A DNA stretch of 64,000 bases from Vitis vinifera (taxonomy: Eukaryota; Streptophyta; Magnoliopsida; Vitales; Vitaceae). Of the stretch, positions 34,474 through 48,300 are shown in pieces (the first letter of the stretch is position 1; every line of letters starts with the position of its first letter). The stretch lies in NCBI RefSeq assembly GCF_030704535.1, contig NC_081818.1, positions 1,873,001-1,937,000 on the forward strand. The letters run 5' to 3'. The position numbers and the translations under genes are program-made. The notes under the pieces are model-generated. The model did no database searches. It was not told the origin of the DNA and worked only from the letters and a program-made list of their open reading frames with translations.

Positions 34474-37400
34474 ATGGGATTGGATGGCGCTGATCTCTCT
34501 GATGACGGCGATGGTGAAGGTAAAGCCTTTGCTGCTTCCTCCGTCTCCTGCTCAATTTGCCTCGAAATCGTGACGGATAATGGGGATCGGGCCTGGGCCA
34601 AGCTTCAATGCGGACATCAATTTCATCTAGGTGAGTGAAATTTTCAATTTTTTTTTGGGATAAATCATGAATTTGGATTGGAATAGTCGAGATCTGGTCG
34701 TAGAGCGGTTATGTTGGTGAGAAATGTTTTGGAAATGAGGATTTGATTGGAGTTCATTTTTTGTACAAGGCCTGCAAATATGAAATTTTATTTTTCTCTT
34801 TAATTTTGGTTGCCAAGGTCCTTGCAGCATCCAAAGGGAGGTTATGGCCGATCATTATTGTTGTCAGATCTCTATTTGGGGAATCGTATAAATTTTGTGC
34901 AATTTCTTTTTATTATGCTGTTTCGTCGTGTTGATTGGTGTCAATATTTGATAAATTAAATTATCTCTTAAAGATCAGGTTCCTCTAGACCTCATCTTGT
35001 TGGATTTTACATGTTCTGTCAGATTTGATGCTATTGACCTAGGAGCTTATAAAGCTTGGCTGGGATCCAAAGGGCATGGAACCTCAGTGTAAGTGGTTGG
35101 CAGTTCAAGCTTCAAGCTGGACATGCATAGCTGCACTATGTTTATTTGGATTTGGGGAGAGGGGTACGGATTGCACGTTTAAAGACATATCGAGAAGTTA
35201 CTGTTGTTGAGACATCGAATTAAAATGCAAAGGGAAAAAAATGTTGTAAACTACCTGAAAGGAGAAGAAAAGTGGGGGTGGGGGGGTGGAGGAAGGGTGG
35301 AGATGAAGAAGGTGGGGGGGTTGGAAAACTATGATATACTTGGTTATGTTCACTAGAAGGGAAATTTTCGTCCTCCAATTTTCCATTTTTATGTTTGGGT
35401 GACAATCATGAAAGATCAATTCCTATGTATAAATAGTTAACATTAACCATTAAGTACATACTCAGTTATATATTTAATTGTGTACAATTTTAAATTGCAT
35501 ACAATTTATTTAATTGTGTACAATTATTATTTATGCTTCCTGAAGGTGCATATTGTGTGGTGGCCCCTTGGAATTGTCTGATATGGTTGGTTGCAATAAG
35601 CATTTTGTATCCTTTCTTGATGCCACCCTTCCTTCTCTGGTATTGTTTACTTCCAAGTTAATGAATCCACAGGATGTTAACCTGTTTGGAGGACATTGAT
35701 TTAGTCACACCTGTGTTCTTGACATTGATCATTGCCGCTTTTATCATTCTATTAATACTTGATTAGTGATACGTATCTAGCACTTGCATATTGTCCTTTG
35801 GCCATAACTTATTCTTGTGATTATTGTCATAATGCTCTCCAGATTGCATTGGTTCAGCATTCAATATCAAAGGGGCAATGCAATGTCCTAATTGTCGGAA
35901 AATTGAAAAAGGTCAATGGCTTTATGCAAATGGTTGTCGTACTTTTCCTGAGTTTAACATGGATGACTTGACACACGATGAGGATCTTTATGATAGCTAC
36001 TCTGAAATGGTAAATGGTTTATAAACTTTTCCTTTTTTGTTTTATCTTGCTCCATAATTTATGGTAGTTAGAAGCCAACAATTGTTGTGGAAAGATAGTT
36101 GCTGAAAAGGAAATCTATTAATAGCATCAATCCAAGTTAGGGTTTTGTGTGTCACATATGAAATGAAATATTTTTGTTGATAATCCCAGAGAATGGATTG
36201 GTAATTGTGTGTAAAATTAGAAATATAGGAGGATGCTTGAAAATCCAATAGCTTCACAAAGGGTACTAATAATTGTAAGCAAGATAAGTTTTAGCTGGAA
36301 CACATGCAGAGAGGTACATCAAAAAGCTAAAATAATATTACTTGCTTTGATTGCTTTTGGAAAGACAATAAGCAGAGTAGGATACCAGATGCAGATTCAG
36401 GACCATAATTTTTCAAGTAGAATGATTATTACTTCATTCCCATTATAAAATTAAAAAAACAAAGTATTGCTTGCAATTGCTTTGAGCAACTCTTTAAAAG
36501 ATTTACTTAGTTGAATTTTAAACAAGAAGGTTGAATCAATCCACACATATATGACATTATTATTATTATTATTACTATTATGATCATAATGTTATCATCA
36601 TGATCATCTAATTTTGTGCCTTTGTAACAATACTAATTGTGGGGTTGCTTTGGCTTGGTAGAAAACAGTAGATGCATGTGGTAATGATGAATTCAATTAC
36701 TTCTTTTTGGTCTTGAATTTACATATCATTGGTTTGGTTTGGTTTTTCTGCCTGATCAGAGGCTACCTATGGTACTATGATGCGCATATACACAATTCAT
36801 ATTTGAGATTAGTTATATGTTCTCACCTACACATATATATTTACTCACATTGAGGTAGTTATGAGAAAATGTACTTTTATATGTTCTATTGTTTGTATTA
36901 TTATGTCAAGCTAAAAATCATGTAGCAGCTTGAAGTGCTCTTATAATAGTACTGTTCACTCTATTTGTTCATTGCATTCTATTATATTTCTCTCTCAACA
37001 CTAATGGTTCTTGGTCTTTTAACATCAAGTTAGCTACAGTTGAGAAAGTGCTATCGATGACTTACATTCAACTATGCAACTATAAAAAGGGAAAAGATTT
37101 AATATATTTTCTTCTTTATCTATAAAAAAGTAAAAAATAAATAAAAGAAAAAGGGAAAAGATTTGGACCCATCAACATATAATCCCTTTTGCAGATGAGC
37201 ATCTACAAGCTGTGGCATCTGATCACCACTATCTAATTGAAGCATTCTGAAACATGTTTGCACACTGTAAATTATTAGACTAAAATTATATGGTTGATAG
37301 TGCCTAATTATGTTAGATGACTGGATATGCAATGTACTAAAAGGAACCCATCAGATTGAGGGTTATAATACATGGTGTAACTACAATATGTGACTGGCAC

Positions 37401-40400
37401 AAATCAATTGTTTTAAACCTGAAATCACTCAAAAATATATATCTTGTGGTGTTCCTTTTAAGAATTTTTTTTTTTGACAAAAAAAAAAAAGCTGCACCAT
37501 AGTGCTGATGCAGCTTTATGATACACTCTGGATTATGTTTCCACATGCTTTTCAATTGCTCGCAACCTTTATTTTTATTTCTGCTACATAGTTGATAATT
37601 ATACATTCTGAGTGGTCATTCATATGATTCTTTTCATGTAAGTAAATGGAAGAATATAGTTTGATTGGATTTTACTTACTACCTTAATTTATTCAGGTTT
37701 CTGATTGGTTTTTGCAGTCCTTTGGGGTTCACTGGTGTCCATTTAGTGGATTGACACGTCTTCCTTCATCTTTTGAGTAAGCATGATCTCACATATTATG
37801 GCTTATAGCCAAGTATTCTTCTGTTTCAATTGCTTCCTTCAATTTTTTTATTGAGGGGTGTTTCCTATTTTGTAGGTAGTTTTTTTTTTTTTTTTTTAAA
37901 TAAATTATTTTCCCTCTTTTTCTAGCACTCCCTATGTGTTTGTGCTTGTTTGCTAAGGTTTGACTTTAAACTTGGACCCAAATTTCATTGTCTGCTAGGA
38001 AACAGAAATTTATTTTAGAGAGAGACTAAAATTGAGGAAGGTTAAGGGGAAGACTAGATTCCTCTAAGTACCTACCATGGAACAACTAGGGTAAAAAGTG
38101 CAATCACTACTTTTGGTGGAATATTTGCCAAGAAAGGTATTTATCAAAAAAAAAAAAAATTGCCAAGAAAGGCATTCACTTCTTGGTTTCCATCATTCGG
38201 CCTTTTGAAAAATACAGTTTAGGTCCATGGGAAGATAAGAAATTTCCAGAAGCTAGAGGGAATATCTCGAAGGGTCGTGAGATGATTGAACCAGTGATTA
38301 TATCAACCCATCTCAGACAACACTTTTTTTTCCACGCAAAAGCCAAAAAATCTTCCTTTTTGCCTCTCTAACACTTAAGTGTAATTGTTGGAGTTCCTCT
38401 CTAGAAGTCATCATACAAATGGGAACCTGAATATGTCTACCAACTCTATTACTCCTAGTCCCTGGACCTCCTTGGGAGCAACCATCGGCATTTCAACTTC
38501 AATCATCCTATGAGTGTAGTGATCAATATATTCCTAGATAAAGGTGAGGCGAACAAAGTTAGGATGAGGAATACTGAACAAGTTGATCATTGTTTGGTTG
38601 CTACAATGCACCTGGCTCTTCCTTTGGGGCCTCTTTCAAGGCTAGAGGACTTTGGAATTGTTGTTTTGAGAGTGGAGAAGAGGCTGGCTGTGAGGAAGAG
38701 GATCCTACTAAAGGGGGCAGGATAACTTAGAGCAAAAGCCTATGAGCATATACACAGATTTCATGTCTCTATGACTATTCTGGGTTCTCTGAGGGAGCTG
38801 TTAGAGTAATTCCAAAGGGAGTTTTTGTGGTGATTTTTGGAAGATGAAAAGAGATTCAGGTTATTAATTGGAAGGGGGATTTCAATACACACATTTTTTA
38901 TTTCAATGTAATGTGCTGCAAGTTCCTTCCTGGCCTGAGTGGGGTGGGAAAAGATTGACAAATTCATGGTTCCCTAATTTGCTCAGTATAGCTGTAAACA
39001 GTGATGTGAAGCTTGGTTTCCTAATTTATTATACACATTTTTTAAGTAACAGGCCTGATGGTGGGATGGAGAGAAACTGTTGAAGGCACGGTTCCCTAAT
39101 ATGTTCAGAAAAGCAGCTGACAGGGATATTAAGAAAAAAAGGAGGATAGTGGGGGGAGGCTATGGTGTGGAATCTGAGCTTCATTCGTGGTGTTCAAGAT
39201 TGAGAAGTAGAGGAACTTCTTCCTTTACATGTCAGTTGTGTGGGGTGGGAAACTATAGAAACAGAGATGATGTTTTACAATGGAAGTTATATTTGAATTA
39301 AAGATTTGAGATTTCTTTGTGGCTCCCTTTTGTAGGACTTTAGATAACCGGGATGGGTCAACTGGCCACATTGATAAGAAATATGTGGAATGTTCTGGTC
39401 ACGGAGATGGTATTTTACAATGGAAGCTTTCTCTACATTAAAGATTTGAGATTTCTTTTTTCTTCTGTTCTATAGGGCTTTAGATGACAAGATTGGGGGA
39501 CTCTTGCCACAAATATCTGATGAGAAACATAGGGAGAGTGCTGGTCACAGTCTTTTGGTGTGAATTGGGTACCTCATGCTCTGTCTGACAGGTTTTAACC
39601 GGTTGGTATGGGAAGTTGATTGGTAGAAGAAGGAAAGTGTACAAGTTAGCACCATTATCATGATGCATATAGAAGGAATGCAGTGGAACTTCTGAGGGTG
39701 AAAATCCAATTTGGAAACAGAAGAAGAATGAGTTAAGATCCTTGTTTGTATGGCTGATGAGGGTTTCTTGGTTAGTAGTTATTTTTGGAGTTAAGCGACA
39801 GTTTGAGCGGTGCATATTGTTTTTTCTGTCTGCTTATCCCTTCTGCTTATCCCTTGTTGCCGGTGTGTAACTTGTATACTTTACTACTAATTGGGCTAAG
39901 CTCCCATTTTTGGTACCTTTCTATTCATTTATTTGCTTTACATGTTTAAAAAGAGGTTCACACTAGGGCAGTCCTTTTAATCACTTCTCCAATGTCATGA
40001 AATTTGTAATCAAAATACTGTATAATAGAGGCTTGGTTGCATGACAAATTTTTTCCCTTGGCTGTTCAAAACTTGAAAGCTTTTTCAAAGAAAACCTGTG
40101 ATCCTTCTATGGTTTATCGTTGCCATCTAAACAAATGCACCCAGGTGGAATGATGATCTTCCAAAGTACTGTCAAACAAATGTGTCTGGGTGGTCTAATG
40201 TACAAAGAAGAGATGAAAAGAGTATTTAGAGTTGCTTTGCGTTACAAAGTTCTTTGTTACATGGGCACTTGTAAAGTTCCTTGTCGGAGAAAACCTGTGA
40301 CCCTCCTATGGCTTATCCTTGCCAGTCTAAGCAAATATGTCCATGTGGCATTATGGATTTGTAAAATATGTCAAACAAATGCATCCAAGTGGTATATGGA

Positions 40401-43400
40401 AAATGAAGAGATGAAAGAGCATTTAGAGTCACCTTTGCACAACCCAGTTCTTTGTTGCATGGGCACTTGTAAAGGACTGTGATGTGACACACATATGCAT
40501 GGGTGGCAGATGGGTTGCGTCTGACATGACTTGTTATATTGATCAGAAAAACAAAGGAAGAAGTAATAAAAGGACACAGACTCATAATTCTCTGGAAGTT
40601 ATCCATGATGCTTAATTTGTTCTTCTGTTACATAAAATATTCAAAATAAGCAAAGTACTGATTGCAGTTGCTAAAGCCTAAAACAAGGTGCTGGGGGGCG
40701 CACCTGGAGCTCATAGCTAGGTGTCAGCTGAGGTGCTCTATGAATGTGCCACTTTAAGCCCAATGCAAATGTTCTTTGTTCTATTTTGCTTTTGTTTGTG
40801 GTGTTGTTTTTATTTTGGGTTTTTTGTCCTTTCTTTCTCTCAAACCTTTTAATTCTTCTGTTTTTTCCTAATAGATGGAGCCATTACATGAATGTTGTGG
40901 TCTTATGTGAGACATCCTAGTAATCCTCATTTTTAACGGACAAAGCATGCCCTTAGACCTTTCTGGTTTCTCTCCTCTACCCAAACCCTGAACTTCAGTC
41001 TTCTTCATCTTGCTTGAAGTTTCTTTTGGTCCAAGTTTTATTCTGGCCAGTAACCTTGGACTGTTGATGATGCTTCTCTAATAGTAAATTTGGGTTTTGG
41101 ACTCTTTTCTTTCTTGAATTTTTTTTTTCCAACTATTTTGCTAGGTTTTTTGCCTGAGGTATTTTTGATTTTTTTCTCACTGAAATTTTCATTTTACAAG
41201 TTCTCTTTATTTGTTCTTTTTATTGGAATATCTGTTTCCCTTTATCCTGAAATTCTTCCCTTTTAAGTCGATTTTGTGTGGTGCTGTATACTTGCCTGTA
41301 CATGGGATTCTCTTATAATCTATACTATCGAGTAAGATATGTTTCTTTATCTACCTTTTCTACTTCCTCTGTTTTTTGGCTAGGCATTTCATATATAATG
41401 TTACTATCTCCCTATGAATAAAACATATATTAGTTACCTATTGTTTTGGCCCTTCAGGTACTGAAAAATTAATATTTTTCTTGCCCTTTGCATTGGTCCA
41501 CTATTGCAGATTTGAAGTATTATTTTATTATCAAATATTGAATAACATTAGCTGCATCTCAGTTTGCTTAGGGCAGTGCCTTGTGCCTTTAACAACCATG
41601 GGACTGATGTTGGGCAAGTCCTCCATAGATACCTTGTTTTGCTTTAGGTATAAAAGAAGTCAAACTGAATGTTTTGAAATTCAACTCTTCCGGTATCATA
41701 AATTGCAGATTTATACATGAGGTCAAGCGGCACACACATATATGCTCCTTCATTCAACATGCATGTTGGAGTGCATGGAACATGGCCTACATAATGCCCA
41801 ATATTCCCTATATTGCTTCATTTCCAAATAAAAACCATATTTTCTGGAGGACTTTCATCTTTCTTATGAAGCTTACAGGGATGTTGAGAGTGGAAGTAGG
41901 AGACAAGAAATAACAATTAGGCTTAAGTGATCATGGTCTAGAATCATGTGAGAACTTGAGTGTAGAAGAAAGGATGGTTCATTCATTAATAAACCATGGG
42001 CATTTCAACAAAAGTTGAAATTTCAATCACATAAGGATAAAAAAAAGAGGAATAAAGTTTTACTAGGAACTGTTTGACCATAAGAAGAATTGATAACTGA
42101 TTGGGGAAATGGTAGTGTTGGAAGTGCAAGTCTGTGAAAAGGGATAACCCAATTTTTTCTAGAATAATAATCGAATCATGATTCAACGGAAGAACAAGCC
42201 ATTTTAATTTCTACTATGCATTGGTGATTCTCTCTCCTTCCCTGATCGGATTCCCAACAAGGAGATTGTATCTCATGCTTGATTAGACCAATATTTTAGT
42301 TAATTAATAAAACATTTCAAGTGAGAAGCTCTTATTTTTTAAAAGTTAGGAAAAGCTCTACATGGCACTTCTTTTGTAGTTTTATTCAAGTGGTGTGGTT
42401 TTAATGCTTCTTGGTTCTTTTTTTTTTTTTTAATAAAAATAAAAAATTATTTTTCTGACATGTAAAATATGCTTTTGCAGCGAAGGGGATTTCTCCTCAA
42501 CCTCATGTAAGATTCTTATCCTTCTTCCTTGAGTACCATTTTTGTGTTGGTTTCAGCTAAGAGACCCATCTTAACCAAATCATTGGACTTCTGATTTAAT
42601 GCAGATAATGATCTATTGGGACAGCATGCTATCTTTGCCGAACATACAGCGGTTTCATCGGCTACTCATCCATGCCCATATATCGCCTACTTTGGACCAA
42701 TTCACCCCTCATCATCAAACTCCAGTGGCAGTGTGTCAGATGGATCTAATTTCAATAATCACTGGAATGGCCCATCAGTACCTAGTGAGATACCAACTTC
42801 TTATGCCTTTCCTACCATGGATTTCCATTATCACAGTTGGGAGCACCATTCCCCTCCATTCTCCACAAACAGTAGCCGTATTGGGGCTGATCAACCTTCA
42901 ATTCCGCCTGTAACTCAGAGGCCAGCTAGGGCCAATTCCGACATACCAAGATCAGGATCTTTTATGCACCCCTTCCTTGTTGGTCACAGGTAATCCTTGA
43001 TAAATATGTGAAGTAGTTTTTGGGTGATACTCGTTTTAAGGATTTCATGTTTTAAATGCGAAGTCTACCATGATGCCTTTTGGTATGGGATTTTCATACA
43101 ACACTTTATTGCTCCCCAAAATAAACTTGAATATATACATATATATTTTTTCTTGAAAAACAAAGAAAATAACTAGGGTCTGTTTGGAAACACTTTTGAA
43201 AACACCTATATAAAGTTTTTTAGAACAATAATCTGTTTGAAAACTCAGAATATTTTCAATCTGTTTTCTTAATTTCTAATTACTTTTTAAAAATAATTTT
43301 TATCTACAAGATTTTATTTTCAATCATTATTCTATTCATATTTGTATAGTTATTTTTCAAAACAATCCCCAAACAATGGGTTGCTTTACCTGTAATGTCA

Positions 43401-44053
43401 AGCTTGAATGACAAGCTGCAAAGTTTTCTTAGTAGTTTCTCTAGTTTTGACCACTAATTGCTTTGTCACAAGCTGCCCTAAATTTGTGCATCTGAGCACC
43501 CTGCACATTTTCCTCTTTGGCCAATTGTGCCCGTTTTATTCTGTATCAATTTTACACTGCATATTATTTCCACAGTTCTGGTGCTAGAGCTGGGAGCTCC
43601 GTCGCATCCTCAATGATTCCTCCTTATCCAGGCAGCAATGCTCGGGCTCGTGACAGAGTCCAGGCTCTCCAAGCGTACTATCAGCAACAACAACCTAGCA
43701 ATTCACCAGCCATGCGCACACCCATGATTTCAGGCACCCGAAGATCAGGAAGTCATAGAGGCTTGGCTCAAGTAGGGCCAGTGGCCTCTTCATCTGACCA
43801 GAGTAGCGGCTTTTACTTCTTCCCATCAGGTACATCGGGCAGGAACTTCCAAGAAGCAGAAAATCCTCTCCCAACTCGATTTCATGGATGGGAAAGAGAA
43901 CACTTGCCGTCTTTCCCGCTTACTCAAGTAGAGAGAGATTCAGGTTGGGGGGCATTCCATCAGGCCGGAAGCGGATCAGATTCGGGCATCAGGCCCAGCA
44001 GCTTCCGACAGAGGCATGGATCGGACAGGACATCATCACAGAATCGGTCATAG
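34474..44053 (+). CDS. RING-finger E3 ligase-like protein (RFI2-like)
   Basis: Six exons: 34474-34630, 35843-36009, 37718-37776, 42481-42506, 42605-42989, 43576-44053 (TAG), 423 residues. The N-terminal RING has C26, C29, C46, H48, H51, C54, C67 and C70 (VSCSICLEIVTDNGDRAW, CGHQFHLDCIGSAF, MQCPNC), with the C-x2-C, C-x-H-x2-H-x2-C and C-x2-C spacing of ubiquitin ligases; the exon 1/2 junction falls inside the zinc site. It is followed by KGQWLYANGCRTFPEF and VHWCPF, and by a long Ser/Pro/Gly/Gln-rich tail with AYYQQQQ. This architecture matches the plant family that includes Arabidopsis RFI2, a RING protein reported in light and photoperiod signalling; the family call is firm, the ortholog name less so. 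Introns 2 and 3 are 1.7 and 4.7 kb. Exon 3 has a second in-frame acceptor 21 nt upstream. Confidence 0.87.
37777..42480. other. 4.7-kb intron 3 of the RING gene
   Basis: No exon with RING-gene homology was seen between 37776 and 42481. It holds a 199-bp tandem duplication (40092-40490), a repeated ACAATGGAAG(T/C) block near 39270 and 39415, and other TE-like text that I could not classify. The short ORFs in this span have no recognised domain. Confidence 0.6.
40092..40490. repeat. 199-bp tandem duplication, two copies, in RING gene intron 3
   Basis: AAAACCTGTGA starts at 40091 and again at 40290. Both copies continue through CCTATGG(T/C)TTATC, GTCAAACAAATG, GAAGAGATGAAA(A/G)AG and TTCTTTGTTACATGGGCACT/TTGCATGGGCACT. 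Copies are diverged by substitutions and small indels. Confidence 0.8.
43176..43380. mobile_element. Short MITE-like element in RING gene intron 5
   Basis: AGGGTCTGTTTGGAAACA at the left and the complement of TTCAAAACAATCCCCAAACA at the right are imperfect inverted repeats of the GTTTGG type. About 205 bp, AT-rich, no clear TSD. Confidence 0.45.
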
Positions 44054-44163
44054 ACACACTTCCTATCTTTATCCTCTTTTGGTGAAGCAAACTAATCTCT
44101 CTACTATGACTGAAACAAAAAAAAAAAATTATGTATGTTTGAGAAAACGATATATAATGCTTG

Positions 44164-44193
44164 GAGTCTGTCAGGGCCCCCCCTGACAGACTC
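44164..44193. other. Perfect 13-bp inverted repeat with 4-base loop, 3' of the RING gene
   Basis: GAGTCTGTCAGGG, loop CCCC, then CCCTGACAGACTC: a fully paired GC-rich hairpin starting 111 bp after the TAG, possibly within the 3' UTR. It could form in RNA. No homology was assigned. Confidence 0.85.
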
Positions 44194-44199
44194 AAAAAC

Positions 44200-45375
44200 T
44201 GTGGAGTGGCCCCCGAAAGTGATCTTTTTGGCAGCCACGTTGGCTGTGTGATGGACTATAAGCTTCCTCTAGTTTCTTTGCCCTGAGGATATAAAATAAG
44301 ATTGCATGTTGGATGGAAGTTCCGTGGGACTCTCAAACCCTTATTCCCTCATTCTCTCAACTTCAACCCACCTTAAACATAACACTCAAAAGGGTCTTCA
44401 AAGTTTTGTGGACCCGCCTAGGCTATGTTTTTGTCTTCCAGGGGCCAGTGATCAGTGATCTGAACATTTCCGACATGGAAAACAAGCACAAACCTGAGGT
44501 TGCAAACTTACAAGGTGCAATCTTACAACTTCGAGTAGCCAAAAGTTGAAAAACCTTTTGGCTTTTTAGGTTTAAGGATCACCCATAATTACTTCACAAA
44601 ATCTAACTGCACCCGACTTGCAGTGCAATGTACTAAGACTCAGGGCATATCGAACCACGGGTGACATGACGAACTGACATTCCTTTATATTACGCTATAT
44701 ATTACTGGGAAGCTCCAACTGCCAAAGGATACCACTGCTGCGCTATGCTTCACCCAGAGCGTTATGAATGGCATACCCTACACAAAACTGAAAATCTGAT
44801 GAGGCAAACCAGCCTAAATAGTAAATACTAATTCTTTTCTTCTTTTTCCCTTTTTCCTTTTCTTTTTTAAAAATAAAAACATCCTATCACTAATTTCGAA
44901 CATCCAACAGCCCCAAATTATTTTGCAAGCAAAGACAGCACCTACTTAATAATAATTAAAAATCACTATGGTTATGAACTGATCCAACTCTAGTGAGGAT
45001 ATAAGAAAAGATGGTAAGGAAACTGGGCCAAAACTTCCATCCCCGGTTCAATCACCTCAGGCAGGTGATCAAGTAATCAGCCTTCTACCACACATCATAA
45101 AATGCCAAAATAAAATCTTAATCTGTTAACTTTTGCGAGAATACCAGCACGAAAAGAGGGTTGCAATAACTCAAACCAAGTAAAGAATCCCTGGAGCAGG
45201 TGTATTAGCTGACAACCTAAGCATATGCCTAAATTTTATTACATCAGTTTATATCACCATTAAGGAGTCTATAATTTATCCAAATTCAAAGGCATATGTT
45301 GAGCCTAGTTGTTCGAGTCTATTTGTTATAGTTGTCCTGTTCATCGTACAACACTCTGGATACCTTACTCTCCCA
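44200..45375. other. Convergent spacer between RING gene and SR gene
   Basis: Contains the 3' UTRs of the two convergent genes. No additional coding feature was recognised. Confidence 0.55.
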
Positions 45376-48300
45376 TCAATCACTCCTCGAGTCAGCTGAT
45401 CTGCTCCTGTAAGAACTCCTCTGTCCAAACATCATCATCGTTAAGCCAACTAGAACTTGATGAAAACAGATAAAACCATCAGATTTAAAAAACTGAAGAA
45501 GATCAACATGAGTGACTAAAAGGAGTAAAACCATCAGATTTAAAAAACTGAAGAAGATCAACATGAGTGACTAAAAGGAGTAATACCGAGGGTGAACGAG
45601 ATCCAGATAAGCTCCTGCTTGGGCTCCTGTATTTCTTTGGGCTTCTGCTCACCCGCTTGTGACGACGAGGCTGCATGTTACAGGGTATGATATCAGAAAA
45701 TGGTGTGGAGGAAGCAATCATATTGCATAAACATCTGGAATGCATGATGTTTTGTTCTTAACAAAAATGGAAAAATGAGTGGGGATTCACTTACAGATAT
45801 TAAGGGAGATCTGGACCTTGAAACTGATCTGCAAAAAGTTGCAAAACTAACCCAATTCAGTATCTGCAACATTTCCTTCTAAGAAATTTGATCCAAAAGC
45901 CCAATGCTACTCCCACTTGGTGTTAAGGTGTTACCATAATCAAAAGCGAGAAATGGAAATAGCCGTGGACTCAAACATAAAAAGCATTAGCGACAGAATC
46001 CAATGCATAGTAACTTCAACCTCACCATTAGGGCAATGAGCTTTTTACCCACCAGATCATGAGAATACAGATGGACCCATCAAGAGATGAAAAAGACCTG
46101 AATTGAAGTATCAAAAACCACTACAGAATAGTTGGTAACATCCTCTTCCATTTGCATCACCAAAATCCACAAAGAATCCTGAGGACAAGGCCTACTAAAT
46201 TGATGTTGGTACGTTTATACGACTTTTTTGTAGTTGATTGTACCAATAGCACTTAGTTCGTGGTAATCCAGCTCTAAAATCATAATTCCGTCTTCAGTGT
46301 TCTGGTTTAGCACTGAGGGCTTGCACCATGTATAACATATTAGAATTAATATTTGTCATTTAAGGTTTTTTTACAGGTGCTCATCAGCAAAACAGCATAC
46401 CTCCACAACCAAAGAGTTGCAGGCATCTGGGCATCATATTCCATCAAGATCCTAATATGCAATCCCCAGATCGCCGCAAAAATCCAGATCTAGAAAAAAA
46501 AACAAGACAATTTTCATAAACAAAGAATGTCAAGTGGGCAACCACTGGGCAGCCCCTTTCCCAATTAGTCCCCATGCACCTCTAAACAATGCAAAGAATG
46601 GTGATCCAGCACATGGAACAGCAGAAGGGAGGAAATAGAAACAGCATGACATATTGTAGCAAGATTTCTCACCTAGAAATCGTCTTCAGTTATAAGAAAA
46701 ACACGAGAACTCAAAATTTAGAATGCACCACTTCTTTTAATTCTGAATCCAGCACTAAATCATTTATATAATGATGCACTTCTGACATCTTATAAAACCA
46801 ATTTTATTTTGTGTTATATCCACTGGATAGAAAGCTAATTCAGGAAACATGCCACTGTCATGATATATTAAATGGAAAGATGTTTCCCATGAGATGCCTA
46901 AATGCTACCCAAGAAATAAGAAATTCTAGATTTACAAGGGGCTAAAACTGGAAATTTTGAACATTCAAAAATGGTCTTGCAACCAAATGCAATGCAAAGG
47001 AATAAAATGAAGCAAGGCTAAATTCATAATTCTTGAAGGTTGTAACTTGCAATGTGTGGAACTTTCAGGGAATAAAGTTTTAAACAGTGAACATGAAATT
47101 TCAGGTTGGCACAAGTTTACATCATGTTATTGTATATGCTATAAACCAGATTCAAGAATTTATCAAATGAGGATAACCACTGGAAGATTTTGGCTCAAAT
47201 TAAAGCAATACAAAAGAAAGGGAGCCAGAATCATTTGCATGGTCCAATTCAATGGAAAATAAACAACTTCAGTTAAAGTTGGCAATTTTCATATAGACAG
47301 CAGCAAGTCAATATAAGACTTCACGCATTAATGTTTTATAAAAATGAAAATATGAGAAGTGGGAAGAGTCAGGGCTTCCCTATGCGACAGCAACCATCAA
47401 CTAACCATGTCTTGTTATCGCTCAACAAAGAAGGAACGAATCATAGATCTAATAGTTCCTCCACTGTAGGCAGGTACTATTATAACAAAAGTGTGAAACA
47501 TATTTTTATGAGAGTTGGATGGGTCTCTTGGATCTGATGGGATGCTAATGACTTGTCCTACTAAATGCTGGAAAGAAGGGTTCAGGATCGTTAGCAAACA
47601 AAAAATATATCTTGACAAACCACAAACAAGAAAATATTTATGTGTGCACCTATGGGTTGAAGCCAAGTGGGAGTTATAACATTTCTCAAGAAAAGGCATA
47701 AGAGCATAAGAAATTCATAAAATTGCTAAATATGAACAATGATAAATGTAAACATAAGTAGCATCTAAAACATTAGTTACAAAAATATGCCACAAGAACA
47801 TAGCTTGATAAAGAACAGCGAACTGACCTCGAGCGTGCCTGTGAAGAAACAGACCTCGAAAGAGATCTGCCTGATGAATGATTTGAATAACTATAGCTAC
47901 GACTGCGACGGGGGCTTCTGCTTCTTGACACAGATGGGCTACGACTGGGACTTCGAGAGAAGCTTCTAGGTTCATACTCCCTCACCTAGTCTAGGCAAAT
48001 AAATGAGTAAAAATGACATAAAACATGGAAACCAAAATTTGGATTCTAATTGAGCGTAAATACCCGTATATAAGCCCGAGAAAATTGATTCTTAAACAGA
48101 GAGTCATCAAGCTTCCTTATCTGCAGATAAGAAACAGAGAAAGGTTGCTCAAATAAAACCATTGTATTTCTTTATGATCTTCACAGATCAAACACCATGG
48201 CTCCAAAGAAAAATCTTAAAAAAAAAAAAACACAGTTACTGAAAGATAATTAATGAATCAGCAGAAGAATTAACTTACAGCATATTTCATATCATCATAG

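Noticed and set aside
38183..39301. Several 60-75 aa frames in RING gene intron 3 as genes
   Set aside because: No recognised domain, no supporting splice context, and repeated TE-like sequence.
42616..42993. Overlapping frames of 104 and 125 aa at 42.6 kb as separate genes
   Set aside because: The 125-aa frame is exon 5 of the RING gene; the other is a shadow frame.
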